From Arthrobacter sp. PAMC25284 (GTDB taxonomy: Bacteria; Actinomycetota; Actinomycetes; Actinomycetales; Micrococcaceae): 64,000 bases of DNA. Under the pieces are notes generated by a model. It was given only the letters and a program-made list of their open reading frames with translations. It did no database searches and had not been told where the DNA came from. Positions 17,011 to 25,350 of the stretch are shown here, piece by piece (the first letter of the stretch is position 1; every line of letters starts with the position of its first letter). Where the stretch lies: NCBI RefSeq assembly GCF_019443425.1, contig NZ_CP080382.1, positions 2,604,001-2,668,000 of the forward strand, read 5' to 3'. Position numbers and translations under genes: made by a program.

Positions 17011-18369
17011 GTGCCACCATCACGACCTGCCGCAGCCGGACTGTCAGTCCCAACCGGCCATCGCCGCGAAATCCTCCGCCTCGCCGTACCCGCCTTCGGG
17101 GCATTGGTCGCTGAACCCCTGTTCCTGCTCGCGGATTCGGCGATTGTCGGACACCTCGGCGTGGCGCAGCTCGCCGGCGTCGGACTCGCATCCGCGGTGC
17201 TCCACACGGCGGTGGGGCTGATGGTGTTCCTCGCCTACTCCACAACGCCCGCCGTCGCACGCGCCATCGGCGAGGGCAAGCTTCCGCGCGCACTCGCGGC
17301 CGGACGCGACGGCGTCTGGCTGGCTTTCCTGCTCGGACTCGTGCTGGCTGCCGCCGGGTTTTTGGCCGCCGAACCCCTCCTGGAACTGATGGGTGCCCGC
17401 GGTGACGTGCGGTCCTTTGCGGTGGACTATTTGCGCTGGTCCATGCCCGGGTTGGTCGCCATGCTGCTCATCTTTGCCGCGACAGGGGTGCTGCGGGGGA
17501 TGCAGGACACCCGGACCCCGCTCGTCGTAGCCACGGCCGGATTCGCGCTGAACATCGTGCTGAACCTGGTCCTGGTCTACGGTCTTGACTGGTCCGTGAC
17601 CGGTTCCGCCGTCGGCACCAGCATTGCCCAGTGGGCGATGGCCCTGGTGTACGTCGTGATGGTCCGGCGCAGCGCCCGGCATTATGGCGTGCCGCTACGG
17701 CCGGACTGGCACGGCATCCGGGCCATGACCAAGGTGGGCTCGTGGCTGATGCTGCGGACGCTCAGCCTGCGGATCGCGATCCTCGTGACGGTCGTCGTCG
17801 TGACTGCCCAAGGCTCCGTCAACCTGGCCGCCCATCAGCTGGCCATGACCATCTTCACGTTCCTGGCTTTCGCCCTGGATGCCCTCGCCATCGCGGCCCA
17901 GGCGCTGATCGGCAAGGAACTCGGAGCCGGACGTTCGGACGCTGCCCGTGCACTGACGCGCACCATGACGCGGTGGGGCCTCGGCTTCGGGGTCCTCACG
18001 GGAGCCCTGCTGGCCATGGCGGCGCCGTGGCTCGGGCCGCTTTTTACGTCCGACGCCGGCGTTACCTCAGCCCTCACGCTCGCCCTGCTCGTGCTCGCAG
18101 CCGGACAGCCACTCGCCGGGTACGTTTTTGTCCTCGACGGCGTCCTGATTGGCGCCGGCGACGCAAAATACCTGGCGGTGGCCGGCGTCATTAACCTGGC
18201 GGTCTACCTGCCGCTGTTGCTCGCCGTCCACCTGACCGGAGCCGACGGCGGTACGGGACTTCTGTGGGTGTGGGCCGCATTCTCGCTCGGCTACATGCTG
18301 GTTCGGGCACTCACGCTCGGCCTGCGGGCGCGCACGGACCGGTGGATGGTGCTCGGGGCCCGCGCGTGA
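17011..18369 (+). CDS. MATE family efflux transporter
   Basis: A 452-residue membrane protein with twelve predicted segments in two homologous halves. It starts with REILRLAVPAFGALVAEPLFLLADSAIVGHLG, the DinF-subgroup start, and includes MQDTRTPLVVATAGFALNIVLNLVLVYG. MATE proteins export cationic drugs or metabolites using H+ or Na+ gradients; the substrate here is unknown. GTG 17011 is preceded by TAGGGT at 16999-17004, six bases before it, and has no Shine-Dalgarno, indicating a leaderless start. Confidence 0.92.
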   Translation: MPPSRPAAAGLSVPTGHRREILRLAVPAFGALVAEPLFLLADSAIVGHLGVAQLAGVGLASAVLHTAVGLMVFLAYSTTPAVARAIGEGKLPRALAAGRDGVWLAFLLGLVLAAAGFLAAEPLLELMGARGDVRSFAVDYLRWSMPGLVAMLLIFAATGVLRGMQDTRTPLVVATAGFALNIVLNLVLVYGLDWSVTGSAVGTSIAQWAMALVYVVMVRRSARHYGVPLRPDWHGIRAMTKVGSWLMLRTLSLRIAILVTVVVVTAQGSVNLAAHQLAMTIFTFLAFALDALAIAAQALIGKELGAGRSDAARALTRTMTRWGLGFGVLTGALLAMAAPWLGPLFTSDAGVTSALTLALLVLAAGQPLAGYVFVLDGVLIGAGDAKYLAVAGVINLAVYLPLLLAVHLTGADGGTGLLWVWAAFSLGYMLVRALTLGLRARTDRWMVLGARA

Positions 18370-18392
18370 CCGGGGCGCACTAAACTGGTCAG

Positions 18393-18986
18393 GTGACTTT
18401 CCCCAAAACGCCCGATGCCACCACCGCCCGTCCTGCCTCGGCGGAACTCTGGAAGCCGGTCCTCTTCCGGGCCGCCGTAGCCTTGGCGTTTGGCGCCCTG
18501 ACGGTGTTCTGGGCGTCGCCGTCGGACACGGGCATGGGACTGTCCGGCGGAATCTACCTGGCAGCCACCGGAGTGGTGCTGTTCTGGGGCATCAACAAGA
18601 CCGGCCTCGTGGCGGGGACGCGGTCCGCCAAGGTCCTTTCCGCGGCAGGTTCCGTCCTGGTCGGCGCCGGCGCCGCCGTGATGCTGGTTCCCGGCGCCCT
18701 GGCATTCGGCACCGTGGCGGCCGCGGGGCTGGGTCTGGCGGGTGCCGCTGAACTGTATCTCGGTTTTGCCGGCCGCGGCCGGTCCGTCCTGGCACGCGAC
18801 TGGATCGCCTCGGGCGTGATCGGACTCGGGACGGCGGCCGCACTGCCGTTCTTCATCGGTCTCGGCCCGCATGCCCTGCTCGGCGTCACCGGCGGCGGCG
18901 CCATCATCGCCGGGGTGCTGTGGATCCTGGCCGGCCTGACCCTGCGGCACGATGCGCGGGACGATTCCGCGAAGGCCGTAAACTAG
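18393..18986 (+). CDS. Hypothetical membrane protein
   Basis: A 197-residue protein with about six hydrophobic segments and no family motif I recognise. A glycine- and alanine-rich membrane core alternates with short R/D-containing loops; the N-terminal 25 residues are hydrophilic. GTG 18393 is preceded by TAAACT at 18381-18386, ending six bases before the codon, so a leaderless start is likely. It lies 23 bases after the MATE gene and may have its own promoter. Another small membrane protein follows. Confidence 0.78.
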   Translation: MTFPKTPDATTARPASAELWKPVLFRAAVALAFGALTVFWASPSDTGMGLSGGIYLAATGVVLFWGINKTGLVAGTRSAKVLSAAGSVLVGAGAAVMLVPGALAFGTVAAAGLGLAGAAELYLGFAGRGRSVLARDWIASGVIGLGTAAALPFFIGLGPHALLGVTGGGAIIAGVLWILAGLTLRHDARDDSAKAVN

Positions 18987-19072
18987 TTCCGACAGGTTCT
19001 ACCCTGCGTAGAACAATTGCGGCAACAAGTCAGCCCCGGCCCGCCGGGCGCCGGCTGCAGGAGGAAAGCATC

Positions 19073-19432
19073 TTGGCACAGCAGAAACCCGGAGAACCGC
19101 GCAGCCTGCGGACCTCGGTCAAAGGACCGCTTATGTTCTCCGCGTTCTGGGCAATCATCACCTTCTTCGGCGTGCTGATCTTCGCCTCGGGCGGCAGCGC
19201 TAAGGCGCCCCGGCTCGATTTGGCCCTGATCGGCGCCGGGATCGCCTTCATTGTGACCCTGGTGGTGGCCGCCATGCTCTCGATGAGCCACAAGGCCAAC
19301 GAGGCCCACCTCGGCAAAGGCTCCGGCGTGAATCTGAGCTCCAAGCGGCCAGCCGCTGGCCACGGCTACCGTGCGGACGGTACGGACGGCGCCGGTGCGC
19401 CTGACGCGCCGCCCCGCGACAACGGCCACTGA
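19073..19432 (+). CDS. Small hypothetical membrane protein
   Basis: A 119-residue protein with two membrane segments (about residues 20-40 and 50-70) and a hydrophilic Gly/Asp-rich tail. I chose TTG 19073 (product starting MAQQKPGEPRSLRTS) because GGAGGAAAG ends eight bases upstream; the frame is open further upstream only by chance. Its last codons and stop lie within the first copy of a 26-base tandem repeat. It may be co-transcribed with the preceding membrane protein gene. Function unknown. Confidence 0.72.
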   Translation: MAQQKPGEPRSLRTSVKGPLMFSAFWAIITFFGVLIFASGGSAKAPRLDLALIGAGIAFIVTLVVAAMLSMSHKANEAHLGKGSGVNLSSKRPAAGHGYRADGTDGAGAPDAPPRDNGH

Positions 19433-19490
19433 CGCCGCTGCGCGACAACGGCCACTGACGCCGCTGCGCGACAACGGCCACTGACGCCGC
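19415..19490 (+). repeat. Three tandem copies of a 26-base unit at a gene end
   Basis: The unit starting CGCGACAACGGCCACTGACG recurs at 19415-19440, 19441-19466 and 19467-19490 (the last copy is two bases short). The first copy contains the final codons and TGA of the small membrane protein. Identity between copies suggests recent slippage expansion. It lies between convergent genes. Confidence 0.9.
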
Positions 19491-19516
19491 CGCTGCACCA
19501 GTTCCGGCCGGCGCCC

Positions 19517-20059
19517 TCAGGACGCGGCTTTGCGCGCCCGGTAAGCCGCGACGTGGGCGCGGTTCGCGCAGTTTCCCGTGTCGCAGTAGCGCTTGGAGCG
19601 GTTGCGGCTGAGGTCCAGCACTACGGCGTCGCAATCCTCGGCCGCACACACGAGCAGCCGGTCCCACTCCTTGCTGCGGATCACGTCCACCAGTGCCATG
19701 GCCGCCTCCGTGCTCATCCGGTCCGCCAGCGGAGCCTCCGGTGCGGTGGCGTGGAGATGCCAGTCCCAGTGGTCATGCCTGACCAGTTGGGGGAGTGCGC
19801 AGGCATCCCTGAGCAGCCGGTTCACGGTGTCTACGGCGGTGTCTTCATCCGCGAGCCACACCTCGGCCAGCCGGTCGCGGAGCCGGTGCACGCCGGCCAG
19901 TTCGGCTGCGTCGCGGGACCGCGACCCGGTGAAGCCTTCTGCCTCAAGGAACCGGTCGAGGTCGTCGAGCGCAGGGAGGTGCTCTTCGCCGTTGGTGCCG
20001 GTGTTGATGAGAGCGACCACCGACCGCAGGGCGGTTTCCGTGTCAGGGGCAAAAACCAT
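19517..20059 (-). CDS. CGNR zinc-finger (ABATE domain) regulator
   Basis: A 180-residue protein. The N-terminal about 130 residues are the ABATE-type stress-associated domain (starting at TALRSVVALINT). The C-terminal 45 residues are the CGNR zinc finger: LLVCAAEDCDAVVLD, then RYCDTGNCANRAHVAAYRAR with the paired cysteines. Proteins of this layout are probable transcription regulators. It is divergent from the EamA transporter with an inverted repeat between them, so the transporter is its likely target. Its ribosome-binding site is AAGGAGTCAAG. Confidence 0.9.
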   Translation of the reverse strand: MVFAPDTETALRSVVALINTGTNGEEHLPALDDLDRFLEAEGFTGSRSRDAAELAGVHRLRDRLAEVWLADEDTAVDTVNRLLRDACALPQLVRHDHWDWHLHATAPEAPLADRMSTEAAMALVDVIRSKEWDRLLVCAAEDCDAVVLDLSRNRSKRYCDTGNCANRAHVAAYRARKAAS

Positions 20060-20086
20060 CTTGACTCCTTACTAATTTGCGGCGTA

Positions 20087-20121
20087 CTGTCAGGAGCATA
20101 ACCCAACTTTACTCCTGACAG
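20087..20121. promoter_or_regulatory. Inverted repeat between the CGNR regulator and the EamA transporter
   Basis: Perfect 10-bp arms CTGTCAGGAG (20087-20096) and CTCCTGACAG (20112-20121) are separated by 15 bases inside a 71-base divergent intergenic region. ACTCCT recurs nearby at 20064-20069. The position fits an operator shared by both genes. The right arm also overlaps the transporter's ribosome-binding site (CAGGAGG). Confidence 0.55.
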
Positions 20122-20130
20122 GAGGCAGCT

Positions 20131-21180
20131 GTGTCTGCCGCACGCAATCCCGCCGATGCCGCGATCACTGAAGCTCCCGGACGCCCGGCCTCCCGCCCCA
20201 ACGGTTCCGGCGGCGCCGGCTCGGGGTTCATGGCCTCAGGCCTGGGTGTTGCCCTGTTCTCCTCGGCTGTGTTTGGCCTCTCCGGGTCGTTCGCGAAAGC
20301 CCTCATGGAGACTGGCTGGACGCCCGGCGCCGCGGTCACAGCGCGGCTCACCGGAGCTGCACTGATCCTCGTGGTCCCGGCCATCCCGGCCTTGCGCGGT
20401 CGCTGGCACCGGCTCAAGGACAACTGGATCACCATCGCGCTCTTCGGCTTCATTGGCATCGCGGCCTGCCAGCTGTTCTACTTCAACGCAGTGGCCCGGC
20501 TGTCGGTCGGCGTCGCGCTCCTTCTCGAGTACCTGGCACCGGTCCTGATCGTCCTGTGGCTGTGGGTTGCGAGCCGGAAACGGCCCCGGCCGCTGACCAT
20601 CGCGGGCACCTTGCTCTCCCTTGGCGGCCTCGTCCTGGTCCTGGACCTTACCGGTGCGGTCAAAATCGATGTGATCGGCGTGATGTGGGGAGTCGCAGCG
20701 GCTGTGTGCCTCGCCATTTATTTCTTCATCACGGCCAAAGAGAACGATACGTTGCCGCCGATCGTGCTGGCCTCCGGCGGGCTCATGGTGGGCGCCGTCG
20801 TCATGTGGCTTGCGGCCGCGACCGGCCTGCTGCCCATGGCCTTCAGCACGGCAGACACGACGCTGGGGACATGGATCACGCCGTGGTGGGTCCCGCTGGC
20901 CGGACTCGTTGTCCTGGCGACCGTCCTCGCGTACGTCTCCGGAATTATGGCGGCCCGGGCGCTCGGATCCAAGGTGGCGTCCTTCGTCTCACTCACCGAG
21001 GTCCTCTTTGCAGTCATTTGGGCCTGGCTCTTGCTCGGCGAACTGCCCGGTCCCATCCAGTTGGTCGGTGGGATCCTGATCGTCGGCGGCGTCGTGCTGG
21101 TGCGCTTCGATGAACTCCGCAACGCGGCGGCGACGCCGGCCGCACTCGACCACGCGAACGACGTCGAACCGGTGCCCTGA
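20131..21180 (+). CDS. EamA (DMT) family transporter
   Basis: A 349-residue protein with about ten membrane segments in two EamA repeats, a hydrophilic N-terminus of about 30 residues and a hydrophilic C-terminus. Typical stretches are FSSAVFGLSGSFAKALMETG, ARLSVGVALLLEYLAPVLI and, in the second repeat, ALGSKVASFVSLTEVLFAVIWAWLLLGE. DMT transporters export amino acids or other metabolites; the substrate is unknown. GTG 20131 follows CAGGAGGCAGCT. It is probably controlled by the divergent CGNR protein. Confidence 0.9.
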   Translation: MSAARNPADAAITEAPGRPASRPNGSGGAGSGFMASGLGVALFSSAVFGLSGSFAKALMETGWTPGAAVTARLTGAALILVVPAIPALRGRWHRLKDNWITIALFGFIGIAACQLFYFNAVARLSVGVALLLEYLAPVLIVLWLWVASRKRPRPLTIAGTLLSLGGLVLVLDLTGAVKIDVIGVMWGVAAAVCLAIYFFITAKENDTLPPIVLASGGLMVGAVVMWLAAATGLLPMAFSTADTTLGTWITPWWVPLAGLVVLATVLAYVSGIMAARALGSKVASFVSLTEVLFAVIWAWLLLGELPGPIQLVGGILIVGGVVLVRFDELRNAAATPAALDHANDVEPVP

Positions 21181-21204
21181 TTGTGCGGCACCGGCCCGGC
21201 GCGG

Positions 21205-23538
21205 CTACTTGCCGAAGCTGCGCAGCCTTAGTGAGTTGGCCACTACGAGGACCGAACTGGCGGCCATTGCGGCACCGGCGATCATCGGATTGAGCAGGCC
21301 CAGGGCCGCCACCGGAATGCCGACCGCGTTGTAGAAAAACGCCCAGAACAGATTCGTCTTGATGGTGCCCAGGGTCCGGCGGGACAGTTCGATGGCCTGG
21401 GCCACCTGCCCGAGGTCGTTTCCCATAACGGTCAGATCGGCGGCCTCGATGGCGACATCGGTGCCGGAGCCCATGGCGATCCCCAGGTCCGCCTGGGCCA
21501 GGGCCGCCGCGTCATTCACGCCGTCGCCGGCCATCGCCACTGTGGCGCCGCCTGCCTGGAGCTTGCGCACCGCCTCGACTTTGCCTGCGGGCAGCACACC
21601 GGCAAACACATCCCGGGGATCGATCCCGACGGCGGCGGCAACCTGCGCAGCAACGACGGCGTTGTCTCCGGTCAGCAGGATGGGCCGCAGCCCGAGCTGC
21701 CGGAACCTTGCGACCGCCGCTGCCGATCCCGGTTTGAGGGTGTCCCGAAGGCTGATGAGGCCCGAGGTTTCGCCGTCCACTGCGACCCAGATGACGGTGG
21801 CGCCGGACTCTTCTGCGGCCCGGAAGGCGTCCTGCTGTGCGCTGGCCGGAACAATGCCGTTTTCTTTCAGCCAGCCGGTGCGCCCGGCCGTAATCAGGCG
21901 CCCGGAGACTGTCCCCTGGACGCCGCCGCCCGGCGCCGAACGGAAGCCGGCGACGGCGGGGAGGCGTCCGGTTCCGCTCTCCAGGACTGCAGCCGGGCCG
22001 GCCGGGTCGGCTGCGGCGGCTGCGGCGGCCGCGATGGCGCGTGCGATGGGGTGCTCAGAGGCGGATTCGACGGCCCCGGCGAGGCGCAGAATGTCGGCGG
22101 GAGTGAAGGTGCCGAACGTTTCGGTCGCGTCGACGGCCAGGTGGCCGGTGGTGACGGTACCGGTCTTGTCGAGCAGGATAGTGTCCACGCCCCGGGTGTC
22201 CTCAAGGACCTCCGGTCCTTTGATCAGGATGCCCAGCTGGGCTCCGCGGCCCGTCCCGGTCAGCAGGCCCACGGGTGTGGCGAGTCCCAGTGCGCAAGGA
22301 CACGCGATGACCAGAACGGCGACGGCGGCCGTGAAGGCAGCCCGCAGTTCGGCAGCGTCGACGGCGGGTCCGGCCACGATAAGCCACCCGGCGAACGTCA
22401 CGGCGGCCACGCCAAACACGATGGGCACGAAGACGGCGCTGATGCGGTCCGCGAGCCGGGCAATGGGCGCCTTCCCGGTTTGCGCCTCGGCGACGAGGCG
22501 CGCCATTTGTGCCAGTGTGGTTTCAGTGCCCACACGGGTGGCTCGGACCAGGAGCCGGCCGGAGGTGTTTATGGTGGCCCCCGTGACGGGGCTGTCCGGG
22601 CCGACCTCCACGGGAACGGACTCGCCGGTGACCAGGGAGGCGTCCACGGCAGAGGTTCCTTCGATGACGACGCCGTCGGTGGCGATCTTCTCGCCGGGCC
22701 GGACCACGATCACATCACCCACCCCGAGCTGTTCCGCAGGAACATTGTGCTCGCTGCCGTCCCTGAGGACGGTCGCGTCTTTCGCTCCAAGGTTTAGGAG
22801 GGCCCTGAGTGCGTCTCCGGCCTTACGTTTGGCGTTGGCCTCAAGGTAGCGGCCCAGCAGCAGGAACGTGGTGACGACGGACGCGACCTCAAAGTAGAGC
22901 CCGCCGGCCTCCATCCCTTCGCCGTCCATTCCCTGGTGTGCGGTCAATGACGGATCCGCCAGGAGCTGCCAGGCCGAGAAGGCGTAGGCGGCGGTCACCC
23001 CGACGGACACAAGGGTGTCCATCGTGGAGGAAAAATGGCGCGCGTTGACGGCGGCGGCGCGGTGAAACGGCCACGCCGCCCAGCTCGCCACCGGGAGGGC
23101 GAGGGGCCCCGCGATCCAGCCCCAATTGGCGAACTGGAGTGCCGGGATCATCGAGATCAGGAAAACCGGCACGGTCAATACGGTGGCCACGATGAGCCGC
23201 GGCCGAAGTTCCGCCGCCACGCCACCGGCATTCTCCGGGCTTGCGGGGTGCTGTGGCCCGGCTTCGGGCAAATCCTCGTGGCCGGGAGACCGGACCGTTG
23301 CCGTGTACCCGGCGGCGGCTACGATGGCCATGATCTGCTCATCGGTGATACCCGGCGGAACTGCGACCCGGGCGGACTCCAAGGGCAGGTTGACGGAGGC
23401 TTCGACGCCCTCGAGTTTGCCGAGTTTTCGCTCGATGCGGCTGACGCAGGATGCGCAGGTCATGCCCTCGATGTCCAGCTCAATCGCCCGGCGGCCGGTC
23501 TGACTAAACACTTGCTCGCTGCTCGCGGTGCTACTCAT
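21205..23538 (-). CDS. copA: Copper-translocating P-type ATPase
   Basis: A 777-residue P1B-type ATPase that exports Cu(I). It has one N-terminal metal-binding domain (GMTCASC, Cys 28 and 31), the transmembrane CPC motif (ACPCALGLATP), the phosphorylation site DKTGTVTTG and the hinge MAGDGVNDAAAL. The last membrane segments carry YNAVGIP and MAASSVLVVANSLRL, the Cu(I)-type signature. ATG 23538 follows AAAGGAATCTCC; an in-frame start seven codons upstream is unlikely. It is the last gene of csoR-copZ-copA and is read from the CsoR-controlled promoter. Confidence 0.95.
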   Translation of the reverse strand: MSSTASSEQVFSQTGRRAIELDIEGMTCASCVSRIERKLGKLEGVEASVNLPLESARVAVPPGITDEQIMAIVAAAGYTATVRSPGHEDLPEAGPQHPASPENAGGVAAELRPRLIVATVLTVPVFLISMIPALQFANWGWIAGPLALPVASWAAWPFHRAAAVNARHFSSTMDTLVSVGVTAAYAFSAWQLLADPSLTAHQGMDGEGMEAGGLYFEVASVVTTFLLLGRYLEANAKRKAGDALRALLNLGAKDATVLRDGSEHNVPAEQLGVGDVIVVRPGEKIATDGVVIEGTSAVDASLVTGESVPVEVGPDSPVTGATINTSGRLLVRATRVGTETTLAQMARLVAEAQTGKAPIARLADRISAVFVPIVFGVAAVTFAGWLIVAGPAVDAAELRAAFTAAVAVLVIACPCALGLATPVGLLTGTGRGAQLGILIKGPEVLEDTRGVDTILLDKTGTVTTGHLAVDATETFGTFTPADILRLAGAVESASEHPIARAIAAAAAAAADPAGPAAVLESGTGRLPAVAGFRSAPGGGVQGTVSGRLITAGRTGWLKENGIVPASAQQDAFRAAEESGATVIWVAVDGETSGLISLRDTLKPGSAAAVARFRQLGLRPILLTGDNAVVAAQVAAAVGIDPRDVFAGVLPAGKVEAVRKLQAGGATVAMAGDGVNDAAALAQADLGIAMGSGTDVAIEAADLTVMGNDLGQVAQAIELSRRTLGTIKTNLFWAFFYNAVGIPVAALGLLNPMIAGAAMAASSVLVVANSLRLRSFGK

Positions 23539-23582
23539 GGAGATTCCTTTCGGTGGCATGCGGGCCGTGCCGGGCGTCGGTC

Positions 23583-23813
23583 TTAGGCTTCGTTGGCTAC
23601 CACCAGATAGCCGGCTTCGGCGACCGCCTCGCCGATTTCTGCGGAGGACAGCTTGTCAGTGGACGTGATGGTCACCGTGGAGATGCCGCCGGCATTGAGG
23701 TCGACGTCGATCGTTTCAACGCCGGCCAACGACTCAAGTTCCTCGCTGACGGCAGAGACGCAATGGCCGCAGGTCATACCGGAAACGCTGACAACTGTGG
23801 AAACGGTACTCAT
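23583..23813 (-). CDS. copZ: Copper chaperone (HMA domain)
   Basis: A 76-residue single heavy-metal-associated domain with GMTCGHC (Cys 15 and 18), which binds Cu(I) and hands it to CopA or to the regulator. The whole protein is the ferredoxin-like domain. It lies between csoR and copA on the same strand with short gaps, so it belongs to the same operon. Confidence 0.93.
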   Translation of the reverse strand: MSTVSTVVSVSGMTCGHCVSAVSEELESLAGVETIDVDLNAGGISTVTITSTDKLSSAEIGEAVAEAGYLVVANEA

Positions 23814-23877
23814 CGTGAACTCCTTATCGTTGGGCCGGTGGGTGAACCGGCCACATCGTCATCAGTTGGCAGGTCCG

Positions 23878-24222
23878 CTAGCGCAGCAGGCGACCGATCG
23901 CGTCGGTGGCCTCTTTGACCTTGAGGTCGATGGCATCCGCGCGCAGAGCCGGATCTTGTTCCGAAGCGGCTCCGACCACGCAGTGCCCGATATGTTCCTC
24001 CACCAGGCCCAGGCTCACGGCGTGGAGGGCCTTGGTGACCGCCGCCACCTGGGTCAGGATGTCGATGCAGTATTTATCCTCATCGACCATCCGGGCAATG
24101 CCGCGCACCTGGCCTTCGATGCGCTTAAGCCGGCGCAGGTAGGCGTCCTTATTGCCGGCGTAGCCATGCTGTCGGTGTATGTCCGCGGCCGGTGAGACGG
24201 GAGAAACCTCGGGATCGTCCAT
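23878..24222 (-). CDS. csoR: Copper-sensing repressor CsoR
   Basis: A 114-residue all-helical metalloregulator. It has RRLKRIEGQVRGIARM and the Cu(I) ligands Cys 52 (KYCIDILTQ), His 77 and Cys 81 (GLVEEHIGHCV), the C-H-C triad of copper sensors in this family. Cu(I) binding releases it from DNA. It is first in csoR-copZ-copA, and a palindrome sits ten bases upstream of its ATG. Residues 1-20 are an extension not needed for the fold. Confidence 0.94.
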   Translation of the reverse strand: MDDPEVSPVSPAADIHRQHGYAGNKDAYLRRLKRIEGQVRGIARMVDEDKYCIDILTQVAAVTKALHAVSLGLVEEHIGHCVVGAASEQDPALRADAIDLKVKEATDAIGRLLR

Positions 24223-24231
24223 AAACCAAAC

Positions 24232-24252
24232 ATATACCCCCTAGGGGTATAT
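24232..24252. promoter_or_regulatory. CsoR operator
   Basis: A near-perfect palindrome, ATATACCCC-CTA-GGGGTATAT, with 9-bp arms lies just upstream of csoR. It matches the G/C-tract-in-AT-flank form of known CsoR sites. It should repress the whole csoR-copZ-copA operon when copper is low. Confidence 0.88.
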
Positions 24253-24317
24253 TTCAAGTCCGGGGAGAGGTGTCCTAAGAGAGACGGGGAATCCGGAAAG
24301 TGTCCGGACATTAAAGA

Positions 24318-24356
24318 GCTCCGGAGTGCGTTATTGGGGGATACGCACTCCGGAGC
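24318..24356 (-). terminator. Hairpin between the stress protein and csoR
   Basis: Perfect 14-bp arms GCTCCGGAGTGCGT (24318-24331) and ACGCACTCCGGAGC (24343-24356) surround an 11-base loop. On the minus strand the hairpin is followed by TCTTTA, a weak T-tract. It probably ends the universal stress protein transcript before the csoR promoter. A smaller GTAGGC/GCCTAC hairpin lies at 24366-24386. Confidence 0.7.
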
Positions 24357-24447
24357 AACTTTGGGGTAGGCCTTCATGCCGCCTACGAATAAAAGTTTAC
24401 CGGGGGGTTGAGGACGATTACCACCCCCGCGAATATCTACTTTCGCT

Positions 24448-24954
24448 TTAGTTTTCCGGACCCCTCAGCGGGTCCGCCGGGGCGGGAACGATGAGGATGG
24501 GACGGTCCTGGTGGTGGCTCAGCCACGCCGCGACGGAGCCGTTCAGGGCCGCGGCAAGACGGTGCCCGAGACCGCGCTCGGGGGTACCCACGATGATGAT
24601 TTCGGCGCTTGAGTCCGCAGCCAGCCGGCCCAGGGCCCGGGCTGGATCTCCACCCAGGGTCCGCAATGTCCAGTCGATTCCCTGGTCGCCGCAGGCAGCC
24701 TGGATGGTGATCCGCAATTGCTGCGTGACGGCCTGAATCTCATCTTTGTCCGTGTCGGGGTGAAACGACAGCCGGTGCATGGAACGCGCCGGGTCCCAGT
24801 CCACCAAATAGCTGGCCTCGTCCACGTAGGCGCAAATAACCGGTGCGGCGAGACGCTTGGCCAGCGAGGCCGCGGTCTGGAGCACTTCGGGGTGCTGTCC
24901 CGGAAGCACCCCGACGAGCAATGGGTTTGGACCGCTGGTGCGCTCGGAAGACAT
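24448..24954 (-). CDS. Universal stress protein family protein
   Basis: A 168-residue UspA-fold protein. The N-terminus has LLVGVLPGQHPEVLQTAASLAKRL and the C-terminal ATP-binding pattern is GTPERGLGHRLAAALNGSVAAWL, the G-x2-G-x9-G(S) arrangement, ending in the strand PILIVP. Such proteins bind nucleotides and help survival under stress. It is upstream of the copper operon but separated by a strong hairpin, so it is probably not part of it. Confidence 0.88.
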   Translation of the reverse strand: MSSERTSGPNPLLVGVLPGQHPEVLQTAASLAKRLAAPVICAYVDEASYLVDWDPARSMHRLSFHPDTDKDEIQAVTQQLRITIQAACGDQGIDWTLRTLGGDPARALGRLAADSSAEIIIVGTPERGLGHRLAAALNGSVAAWLSHHQDRPILIVPAPADPLRGPEN

Positions 24955-25041
24955 ACTCCATTGTTCCCCGGGAGGCGTCGGCCTGAACAGGGTCTTCCTG
25001 CACGACGATCCGGGGCATAACGTTGAAGCAGAAAGGAAGAG

Positions 25042-25251
25042 GTGACCGCCGTGGAGATTTTCATGTGGTGGCTGGATCTGGAACTGGCATCAAAGGAGTG
25101 GCTGCGGGAAAACCTGCGTGCCACCGAAGTTCCGCCGTTCGTGCTCAACCATATCGCCGCAGCCGGGGGGCCGGGGCCCGGCGCCGCAGCGGAAGTGCTG
25201 ACTCCGGCCGACTGGGACTTCATCGAAACGCAGTCGGAATTTGTGGACTGA
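25042..25251 (+). CDS. Small hypothetical protein
   Basis: A 69-residue acidic protein without a family I recognise. It starts MTAVEIFMWWLDLELASKEWL and ends in a probable helix, LTPADWDFIETQSEFVD. The start is supported by GAAAGGAAGAG directly before GTG 25042. There is no membrane segment. It lies between the divergent stress protein and the BNR-repeat gene, and could share a transcript with the latter. Confidence 0.6.
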   Translation: MTAVEIFMWWLDLELASKEWLRENLRATEVPPFVLNHIAAAGGPGPGAAAEVLTPADWDFIETQSEFVD

Positions 25252-25350
25252 AACCCGGGCAGGCCCTGGACTGGCAGACACGTGAGCCCGCGCCGGAGCG
25301 CTGGCTGGCGCAACAAAAAGTCCTTGCGGCTGCCCGGCAGCGGTGATTTC

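Noticed and set aside
21359..22849. A 496-codon frame opposite copA
   Set aside because: Ser/Pro/Arg/Ala-rich low-complexity antisense product of a coding gene.
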